This document shows, piece after piece, positions 55,038 through 61,746 of a DNA stretch of 64,000 nt. The position numbers and the translations under genes were made by a program. This DNA comes from Oscillospiraceae bacterium (GTDB lineage Bacteria > Bacillota > Clostridia > Oscillospirales > Oscillospiraceae): contig JAFWDQ010000020.1 of NCBI GenBank assembly GCA_017516065.1, positions 1 through 64,000 on the forward strand. Reading direction: 5' to 3'. Each line of letters starts with the position of its first letter. Within the stretch, counting starts at the first letter, position 1. A model generated the notes under the pieces. The model saw nothing but the letters and a program-made list of their open reading frames with translations, had not been told where the DNA came from and did not search any database.

Positions 55038-55604
55038 TCAGGCGGCCGTCAGATGCTCAATGAGGATCCGCAGGCCGATCAAAATCAGTACGATGCCCCC
55101 TACGATGGAGGCCCGCCGGTGGAACAGGGTCCCCAGCCGCTTCCCGGCCAGCCCCCCGGCCATGGACAGCAGGAAGGCCACCACGCCGATGACCACGGCG
55201 GAGACGAGGATGGGCAGGGTGGTGAAGGCCATACTGACGCCCACCACAAGGGCGTCGATGCTGGTGGCCACCGCCAGCAGGGTCAGCCGTCCCGGGGACA
55301 GGCTCGTCGGGGCCTCCTCAGGGCTGTTCCGGAGCCCGGTACGGATCATGTTGCCGCCGATGACGGCCAGCAGCAGGAAGGCGACGTAGTGATCCACCGC
55401 CTCGATATAGGCGGCCACGCCGGTACCCAGAAGCCACCCGATGAGTGGCATGAGGAACTGAAAGCCGCCGAAGAACAGACTCATCTTCACGGCCTGCCGG
55501 GGCCGGAAGCCGGGTACGGTGATGCCGGTGCACACGGACACCGCGCAGGCGTCCAGGGCAAGACTGACGGCGATGACGAGAATGGAGATGATATTGGAGA
55601 TCAT
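55038..55604 (-). CDS. mntP: Manganese efflux pump MntP
   Basis: 188 residues with six membrane segments. Duplicated three-helix halves with Asp residues in SLALDACAVSVCTGI and SIDALVVGVSMAF, typical of MntP. Exports manganese. No yybP-ykoY riboswitch is visible in the short gaps around it. Confidence 0.9.
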   Translation of the reverse strand: MISNIISILVIAVSLALDACAVSVCTGITVPGFRPRQAVKMSLFFGGFQFLMPLIGWLLGTGVAAYIEAVDHYVAFLLLAVIGGNMIRTGLRNSPEEAPTSLSPGRLTLLAVATSIDALVVGVSMAFTTLPILVSAVVIGVVAFLLSMAGGLAGKRLGTLFHRRASIVGGIVLILIGLRILIEHLTAA

Positions 55605-55627
55605 AACAGAGCTGCCTCTCTTTCTGA

Positions 55628-56569
55628 TTATTGAAAGCGGAGCTCCGGCAAAAAGGGAGGTCCCAGGATGATCGCAGCGGTGAGGGCGATACAGAGGACG
55701 AGATACACCAGCATGCCGGGTCGGGTCACCGCCAGCAGGAGCTTTCGTCCGAAGGACAGGGGCAGAGGACCGGGCTCAAAGGAAAGATATGCCGCCCGGA
55801 AGGCAAACTGAACAAAACCGAAGATGATGACGGCGACCAGGACGAGGCCGAAGGCCATAAGGACCGTCGGATCCGTCTGCCGGGAGACCCGGGGCAGCGC
55901 CACCAGTCCCAGCAGATTGATCAGGATATGGAAGATAACGGCGCAGCGGAGCAGCCCCGTCCGCCGGACCAGCCAGGCGAAGAAGGCCCCCAGCACGGCG
56001 GCGTAAAAGATCTGGTAGAGATTGAGGTGGAACAGGCCGAACATCACTCCGGACAGGAAGATGCACATACCGTCGCCGTAGTCGCCCAGAGCCCGGAGCA
56101 GGACGCCCCGAAACAGCAGCTCCTCCCCGATGGGCGCCAGTACCACGCCGATGAGGATCAGGACGGGCATACTGTCCGGGACCGCCAGGGCGGAGATGGG
56201 ATTGATCAGATCCGGCGCCAGCCAGAACAGGGCGGCGGCGGTGGCCAGAGCCACGGTGAACAGCATGGCCAGAGCCACCAGGAACAGCCGGACGGCCAGC
56301 AGCGGCGGCAGAGGACGCTTTTTGGGCGGCAGGGTCACGGTCCGGTCCGGCAGCAGCAGCCGTGCGGCGGGCAGTGCCAGCAGGTACAGACAGATCACCT
56401 GAATGATCAGAGCGGCAGAGGCGGTGTCGGCATAGCCCGGCATCCAGAGGGCCGCCAGCAGCGACAGCAGATACCCCACGCCCTGATACAGGACGAGCAC
56501 GAGACAAAAGACCCAGCCGATCCGACCGAAGGGGCGCCCCGGAGAGGGCAGACGTTCCTCGGAAAGCAT
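55628..56569 (-). CDS. CPBP-family intramembrane protease
   Basis: 313 residues with about eight membrane segments. The CPBP (CAAX) motifs are EELLFRGVLLRAL and GLFHLNLYQ. Family members cleave prenylated or bacteriocin-like substrates, but the substrate here is unknown. Upstream of mntP by 23 bp. Confidence 0.88.
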   Translation of the reverse strand: MLSEERLPSPGRPFGRIGWVFCLVLVLYQGVGYLLSLLAALWMPGYADTASAALIIQVICLYLLALPAARLLLPDRTVTLPPKKRPLPPLLAVRLFLVALAMLFTVALATAAALFWLAPDLINPISALAVPDSMPVLILIGVVLAPIGEELLFRGVLLRALGDYGDGMCIFLSGVMFGLFHLNLYQIFYAAVLGAFFAWLVRRTGLLRCAVIFHILINLLGLVALPRVSRQTDPTVLMAFGLVLVAVIIFGFVQFAFRAAYLSFEPGPLPLSFGRKLLLAVTRPGMLVYLVLCIALTAAIILGPPFLPELRFQ

Positions 56570-56618
56570 GGGCCGGGCCTCCTTTCAAAAACTTTTTTCA
56601 CAAAATGTGATCTTTGCG

Positions 56619-56647
56619 TGTAAAAAGCCGGGGAAATTTGCTATAAT
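56619..56647 (+). promoter_or_regulatory. Promoter of the thioredoxin gene
   Basis: TGTAAA (56619-56624), 17 bp, TATAAT (56642-56647) with an extended TGC before it. Confidence 0.7.
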
Positions 56648-56731
56648 AAATATCAACTACAGATTATAGCATGGAACGGGCAAAAAGAAAACAAGCAGGC
56701 AAAATATATAATACAGAAAGGAGAACGAGAA

Positions 56732-57046
56732 ATGGCGATTATCAAAGGTGAACTGGCCAACTTCGAGGCGGAAGTTCTGCAGGCTGCCGGCCCTGTGATC
56801 GTGGACTTCTGGGCTCCCTGGTGCGGTCCCTGCCGTATGCTGGGCCCCACGCTGGAGCTGTTTGAGGAGGAGCAGGCGGATAAGATCAAGGTCGTCAAGG
56901 TCAACATCGACCTGGAGGACGTTCTCGCTGCCCGCTATGAGGTCATGACCATCCCCACGCTGATCCTGTTCCAGGACGGCAAGGAGGTCAGACGGTCCGT
57001 GGGCGTGATCCCCATGGAGCAGCTGGAGGAGTTCGCCGGCGTGTGA
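56732..57046 (+). CDS. trxA: Thioredoxin
   Basis: 104 residues. Active site WAPWCGPCRML near residue 30 and the cis-Pro TIPTLILFQDG. General disulfide reductant. AAAGGAG precedes the ATG. Single gene; the palindrome at 57075-57130 lies behind it. Confidence 0.93.
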   Translation: MAIIKGELANFEAEVLQAAGPVIVDFWAPWCGPCRMLGPTLELFEEEQADKIKVVKVNIDLEDVLAARYEVMTIPTLILFQDGKEVRRSVGVIPMEQLEEFAGV

Positions 57047-57074
57047 GCCGACTGCCCCCGGCCCTGAACAGAAA

Positions 57075-57130
57075 CATACTATTTATAAAGGTATGGGAAG
57101 CGCTTCCCATACCTTTATATTTATAGTATG
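57075..57130. repeat. Long palindrome between convergent genes
   Basis: TATAAAGGTATGGGAAGC meets its exact complement at 57084-57119 (36-bp perfect palindrome, no loop). The outer ends catactat/atagtatg extend it with a small bulge. It has AT-rich ends but no T-run, and may act as a two-way terminator. Confidence 0.85.
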
Positions 57131-57171
57131 GCCGAACTGGGCTCAAAACGACTCCCCCCGGACAGGAAAAA

Positions 57172-57202
57172 GCGCCCCCGACGCGTTGCGCGTCGGGGGC
57201 GC
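57172..57202 (-). terminator. Terminator of the QueG-like gene
   Basis: GCGCCCCCGACGCG/CGCGTCGGGGGCGC then TTTTTCC on the minus strand. Confidence 0.85.
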
Positions 57203-57218
57203 CTGCTGTCATTTTGCT

Positions 57219-58094
57219 TTATCCTTCGGAGGACTTTGCGTCCAGACCCAGGGCCACCCGGGGGATCCCCGTCTCGCAGGGGACGTCCAGCTGGCATTTG
57301 CCGCAGCCGTAGCGGGGGGCGAAGCGCACCCGGGTCTCGTCCACGTACTTCGCGCAGGTGAGCAGGTCCTTGCCCCGGGCCGCGCCCTGTTCCGGATGGA
57401 GGGCGCCCACCGGGCAGTTGTTGTTGCACCGCCCGCAGAGGATGCAGTATTCAAAGGGGTCGGAGTAGGGCCGGGGCGTCACCTCGACGGGGGCGTCGGT
57501 GATGATGCTGCCGAAGCGCCCGCATACGCCTTTCTCCGTGATCAGATGCTTGGACAGACTGAAGGTCCCCAGCCCCGCGGCATAGGCGGCGTGGCGCTCC
57601 GACCAGTTGCTGACGAAGCCGGGACAGCCCTCCGACATCTTCTCGAACTGCCGGGTCATGCCGAAGGCCTCGTCCTCCGCGGGGATCAGGGTCCTGTATC
57701 CCTCCGCCCGGAGCCAGGCGGCGATCTGGCGGCAGGCCTTCATCAGAAAGGCCTGGCCCTCCACCCGGGCGTGGAGCCAGAGATCAGAGGTCTGCTCCGA
57801 CTTGCCCCGGTTGCTGTCCCGGATCTCCTTCGTGAAGGGGAAGAAGACGGCGATGACCCGCTTTGCGCCGGGCAGCCACTCCTGCGGACGGCGGAAGAAG
57901 GGACCGTAGATGGTGGGGTCGGCCTGAAACTGCGCGAAGAGAGGATCTTCCGCGTCGGCGCAGCACACCAGGGGCGCGTCGAAAAAGGGAACCCCCGCGT
58001 ATTCCGGCCGGATGGCGTAGTCGGGCCGGATGACGTGGTCCTCATCGGTATCGACGAACTGCTCCAGTTTCTGCCGCAGCTCCTGCAACGTCAT
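57219..58094 (-). CDS. QueG-like 4Fe-4S reductase (epoxyqueuosine reductase family)
   Basis: 291 residues from the ATG at 58094 (AGGAGG). Two 4Fe-4S clusters are suggested by CILCGRCNNNCPVGAL and a distal CGKCQLDVPC. The N-terminal cobalamin-binding part is shorter than in QueG of E. coli (~380 residues) and lacks the C-terminal HEAT domain. It may reduce a different substrate. Family assignment good, precise activity uncertain. Confidence 0.75.
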   Translation of the reverse strand: MTLQELRQKLEQFVDTDEDHVIRPDYAIRPEYAGVPFFDAPLVCCADAEDPLFAQFQADPTIYGPFFRRPQEWLPGAKRVIAVFFPFTKEIRDSNRGKSEQTSDLWLHARVEGQAFLMKACRQIAAWLRAEGYRTLIPAEDEAFGMTRQFEKMSEGCPGFVSNWSERHAAYAAGLGTFSLSKHLITEKGVCGRFGSIITDAPVEVTPRPYSDPFEYCILCGRCNNNCPVGALHPEQGAARGKDLLTCAKYVDETRVRFAPRYGCGKCQLDVPCETGIPRVALGLDAKSSEG

Positions 58095-58155
58095 GGCGAC
58101 GCCTCCTTTTGTAATAGCCTTGCAAAGCTCCGCCGCGAAGCGGATCCGGGTCGGT

Positions 58156-59280
58156 TTATTTTGCCCAGTTGCCGCTGGCGCAGGCGGACAGGTAAGCGTT
58201 GATGAACCCATCGATATCGCCGTCCATCACCGCCTGGATGTTGCCGTTTTCGTAGCCGGTGCGGGTGTCCTTGGCCAGAGTGTAGGGCATGAAGACGTAG
58301 GAGCGGATTTGACTGCCCCATTCGATCTTCATCTGCACGCCCTTCAGGTCGGAGATCTTCTCCGCGTGCTGCTGCATCTTCAGCTCCACCAGCTTGGACC
58401 GGAGCATGCTCATGCAGGTGTCCCGGTTCTGATACTGGCTGCGCTCCACCTGACAGGAGACCACGATCCCCGTGGGGATGTGGATCAGCCGGACGGCGGA
58501 ACTGGTCTTGTTGACCTTCTGGCCGCCGGCGCCGGAGGAGCGGAAGACCTCCATCTTGATATCCTCGGGCCGGATCTCCACCTCGTTGTCATCGGTGATC
58601 TCCGGCATGACCTCCACAGCGGCGAAGGAGGTGTGGCGGCGGCCGGAGGCGTCGAAGGGGGAGATGCGCACCAGCCGGTGGACGCCGTGCTCGCCCTTGA
58701 GGTAGCCGTAGGCGTTCTCGCCCTCGATGCGGATGGAGGCGGTCTTCAGACCGGCCTCGTCGCCGTCCTCCCAGTCCAGCAGCTCGTACTTGTAGCCGTG
58801 ACGCTCCGCCCAGTGGGTATACATCCGGTAGAGCATCTGGGTCCAGTCCTGGGCCTCGGTGCCCCCGGCGCCGGCATGGAAGGTCATGATGACGTTGTTG
58901 TTGTCATATTCTCCGGACAGCAGGGTGGCCAGCCGGGTGGTCTCGATCTGCTCGGTGAGCTGCCGGTACTCCTCCTCGATCTCCGGGAGCAGGGACGCGT
59001 CGTCCTCCTCGGCGCCCATCTCGCACAGGGTCAGCAGGTCCTCCCATTTGGCGCAGAGCTTTTCGTATTTCTCGCACTTGGCCTTCAGCCGCTTTGTCTG
59101 CTGCAGCACCTTCTGGGAGCGCTCCAGATCGTTCCAGAAGCCGTCGGCGGCGCTCTCCTCCTCCAGCTTTGCGATCTCCTCCCGGGCGGTATCCAGATCC
59201 AGGGCCTGCCCCAGCTGATCCAGCACCGGACGCAGGTCCTGGGTCCGGAGCCGGTATTCGTCAAACTCTATCATAGCCAT
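58156..59280 (-). CDS. prfB: Peptide chain release factor 2, uninterrupted reading frame
   Basis: 374 residues. GGQ motif (SSGAGGQKVNKTSSAVR near residue 250) and the RF2 tripeptide SPF (VRISPFDASGRRHTSF). Recognises UAA and UGA. The N-terminus (RTQDLRPVLDQLGQALDLD) is continuous with the rest: no internal UGA and no frameshift site at the usual codon ~25, unlike in most bacteria. The ATG at 59280 follows GGGAG. Promoter at 59340-59368. Confidence 0.95.
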   Translation of the reverse strand: MAMIEFDEYRLRTQDLRPVLDQLGQALDLDTAREEIAKLEEESAADGFWNDLERSQKVLQQTKRLKAKCEKYEKLCAKWEDLLTLCEMGAEEDDASLLPEIEEEYRQLTEQIETTRLATLLSGEYDNNNVIMTFHAGAGGTEAQDWTQMLYRMYTHWAERHGYKYELLDWEDGDEAGLKTASIRIEGENAYGYLKGEHGVHRLVRISPFDASGRRHTSFAAVEVMPEITDDNEVEIRPEDIKMEVFRSSGAGGQKVNKTSSAVRLIHIPTGIVVSCQVERSQYQNRDTCMSMLRSKLVELKMQQHAEKISDLKGVQMKIEWGSQIRSYVFMPYTLAKDTRTGYENGNIQAVMDGDIDGFINAYLSACASGNWAK

Positions 59281-59339
59281 AGTATATTCTCCCTGTATCG
59301 CCGCCTGCGGCGGGCAGGCGGCAATTTCCTCTTTTGTCC

Positions 59340-59368
59340 AGTATACTCAAAAATGCCGCCCCTGTAAA
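59340..59368 (-). promoter_or_regulatory. Promoter of prfB
   Basis: Minus strand TTTACA (59363-59368), 17 bp, TATACT (59340-59345). Confidence 0.7.
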
Positions 59369-59373
59369 GGGTT

Positions 59374-59433
59374 TCATCGCCTGCTGGCGTCGGAAATCGT
59401 CTCTCCGGCAAAAATCAGATCGTCAATGTCCAT
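59374..59433 (-). CDS. Possible 19-residue ORF upstream of prfB
   Basis: MDIDDLIFAGETISDASRR then UGA, with a strong ribosome site (GGAAAGGAGCAAAGC) before the ATG. It ends just before the prfB promoter. No relative is known to me; it may be a chance frame, or a small protein or leader. The good ribosome site is the only support. Confidence 0.3.
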   Translation of the reverse strand: MDIDDLIFAGETISDASRR

Positions 59434-59579
59434 GCTTTGCTCCTTTCCTTTTTTCACGGCGCTAACTTCTCCAGTTTATTCCGCCGGCCGGCGAGAATGC
59501 ATGACCATACCGAAAAAAACCACGCCGCCGGGGCAGGACCGCCGGATACCTTTTAAATATAATGTTTCTGTTTTGTATC

Positions 59580-59609
59580 TTGCAAAACCGGAGAGGTTTG
59601 GTGTATAAT
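59580..59609 (+). promoter_or_regulatory. Promoter of the trmH-like gene and dprA-topA
   Basis: TTGCAA (59580-59585), 18 bp, TATAAT (59604-59609). Confidence 0.65.
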
Positions 59610-59666
59610 CCACACTGTTACAGTATAACCCTTTTTGTATCTACCCCCGGAGGAGGCCGTTTTGGC

Positions 59667-60425
59667 ATGAGACAGCAGATCACCAGCGCCCGGCATCCGC
59701 TTCTGCGGCAGCTGCGGACCCTGCAGGGAAAACGCGGCGACCGCCGGCAGGCGGGTCTTTTCCTCTGCGACGGCTGGAAGCTGCTGGACGAGGCGCTGCT
59801 CCACGGCGGAGACATCACCGCGGTGGTGACGGTGCCGGGCCGTGACCTGCCGGAGCTGCCGGAGAACGTGCCGGTGTACGAGATCCCCGAGAGGCTGATG
59901 GCCACGGCGGCCCCCAGCGACACGCCCCAGGGTGTGCTGTTTACCTGCCGCATCCCGGACCGCCCCCTGCCGGACCGGCTGGAGGGCGGCCGCTATCTGG
60001 TTTTGGAGGCCCTCCAGGACCCCGGCAACGTGGGCACTATCCTCCGCACCGGGGACGCACTGGGCCTGACGGCGGCGTTTCTGCTGCCGGGCTGCGCGGA
60101 CCCTTACGGTCCGAAGACGGTCCGGGCCTCCATGGGCGCGGTGTTCCGGCTGCCCTTCTATGAGACGACGCTGGAGCCCCTCTGCGGGCTCCTGGACCGC
60201 AGCGGGCTCCCCCTGTGGGGGGCGACGCCGGGCCCCGGCGCGGTGGACGTCCGCAGCGCCGACCTGCACTGTGCCGCCGTGGCGGTGGGCAGCGAGGGCC
60301 GGGGCCTGTCGGAGGCGCTTCTTGCCCGCTGTGCGGGCCGGGTGATCTTGCCCATGGAGCCCAGGTGCGAGTCCCTCAACGCCGCCGTGGCGGCGGCCCT
60401 GCTGCTGTGGGAGATGAACCGCTGA
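59667..60425 (+). CDS. SpoU/TrmH-family RNA 2'-O-methyltransferase
   Basis: 252 residues. The SPOUT knot motifs are all there: EALQDPGNVGTILRTGDALG, VAVGSEGRGLSEALLA, and ESLNAAVAAALLLWE at the end. N-terminal ~90-residue substrate domain (SARHPLLRQLRTLQGKRG). Methylates rRNA or tRNA; the exact target is open. GGAGGAGG precedes the ATG at 59667 at a long spacing. Sixteen bases before dprA. Confidence 0.9.
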   Translation: MRQQITSARHPLLRQLRTLQGKRGDRRQAGLFLCDGWKLLDEALLHGGDITAVVTVPGRDLPELPENVPVYEIPERLMATAAPSDTPQGVLFTCRIPDRPLPDRLEGGRYLVLEALQDPGNVGTILRTGDALGLTAAFLLPGCADPYGPKTVRASMGAVFRLPFYETTLEPLCGLLDRSGLPLWGATPGPGAVDVRSADLHCAAVAVGSEGRGLSEALLARCAGRVILPMEPRCESLNAAVAAALLLWEMNR

Positions 60426-60440
60426 GGAGGAGATGAGGGC

Positions 60441-61673
60441 ATGGCCATGTCCGCCCTGCAATACTGGATCTGGCTGTCCACCCGGACGGGCGTGTCCGCT
60501 GCGGAGCGGCAGCGGCTGATGGTGGCCTTCGGCGCCCCGGAGCGGGTCTATTATGCCGATGAGGACGATCTGCGGCCTCTGAACCTGTCGGAACGGGCCC
60601 GGGCGGCCCTGTCGGACCGGTCTCTGGGGGAGGCGGAGGAGATCCTGGCCGCCTGCGACCGGCTGGACTGTCGGGTGGTCACGCTTCAGGACGCGGAATA
60701 TCCCGACCGTCTGAGGCAGATCTTCGATCCGCCTTTGCTGCTCTACGTGAAGGGCCGCGCCATCCGCTTCGACGACGAGGCGGTCATCACGGTGGTGGGC
60801 AGCCGTGCGCCCTCGCCCTACGGCCTCCGGTGCGCCCGGACCGTGGGCTATCAGCTGGCGTCCCGGGGCGCGGTGGTGCTTTCGGGGCTGGCCCGTGGCA
60901 TCGACGCGGCGGCCATGACGGCGGCCCTCCAGGCCGGCGGCACGGCGGTAGGCGTTCTGGGCGGCGGTCTGGACGTGATCTATCCTGCGGAAAACCGGCC
61001 TCTGTACGAGGATGTGGCGGCCCGGGGCTGTCTGCTGACGGAGTATCCGCCGGGGACCCGGCCTCTGGGTGAGCACTTTCCCCGGCGAAACCGGATCATG
61101 AGCGGCCTGAGCCTGGGCGTTCTGGTGGTGGAGGCGGCGGAGCACAGCGGTTCGCTGATCACCGCCCGCCACGCGCTGGAGCAGGGCCGGGACGTCTTTG
61201 CCCTGCCGGCGAACGTCGACGCGCCCCGGTCTCAGGGCGGCAACCGTCTGATCCGGGACGGGGAGGCGGAGCTGGTCACCGGCGCAGAGGACATTCTGCA
61301 GCGGTACGTGCCGCAGTTTCACGGCAGGCTGAAATACCCGTCTCCCGGCGCACCGGGACCGGAGGATCTGCCGGAGCCGAAACTGCGGGAGGAGGAGCCC
61401 CGGGAGGCCCGGCGGATCCCGGAACCGGGACCGGAGCCGGAGCAGAACGACATTGAGATTGTCCCGGCGGAAAAGCAGAAGACCCTGTTTTCCGACGACG
61501 AGATGGCGATCCTCCGCTGTCTGGAGCGGGAGCCCCTGCAGTCGGACGACATCATCGCCGGGACGGGACTGCCGGCAAGACGGGCTCTGTCGGCCCTCAC
61601 GGTGCTGGAGCTGCGGGGCATGCTCCGCCAGCGGGAGGGCAGCTGGTTCGAGGCCCTTGTGAGACTGGAATAG
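60441..61673 (+). CDS. dprA: DNA processing protein DprA
   Basis: 410 residues. N-terminal SAM-like domain, Rossmann-like core with VVGSRAPSPYG near 118, SGLARGIDAAAM and VLGGGLDVIYPAEN, and a C-terminal winged helix (DDIIAGTGLPARRALSALTV) behind a Pro/Glu-rich linker. Loads RecA on incoming DNA. dprA-topA is a conserved pair. Confidence 0.94.
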   Translation: MAMSALQYWIWLSTRTGVSAAERQRLMVAFGAPERVYYADEDDLRPLNLSERARAALSDRSLGEAEEILAACDRLDCRVVTLQDAEYPDRLRQIFDPPLLLYVKGRAIRFDDEAVITVVGSRAPSPYGLRCARTVGYQLASRGAVVLSGLARGIDAAAMTAALQAGGTAVGVLGGGLDVIYPAENRPLYEDVAARGCLLTEYPPGTRPLGEHFPRRNRIMSGLSLGVLVVEAAEHSGSLITARHALEQGRDVFALPANVDAPRSQGGNRLIRDGEAELVTGAEDILQRYVPQFHGRLKYPSPGAPGPEDLPEPKLREEEPREARRIPEPGPEPEQNDIEIVPAEKQKTLFSDDEMAILRCLEREPLQSDDIIAGTGLPARRALSALTVLELRGMLRQREGSWFEALVRLE

Positions 61674-61746
61674 TGCGGGAGCCGAAGGGCTTCCTGCCTG
61701 AAGTACAGGCCGCAGATACGGGAGCGGCCATTGGGAGAGTTAAAAA

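Noticed and set aside
59426..59608. Plus-strand 60-codon frame upstream of the trmH-like gene
   Set aside because: It runs across the promoter at 59580-59609, lacks a ribosome site and matches no family.
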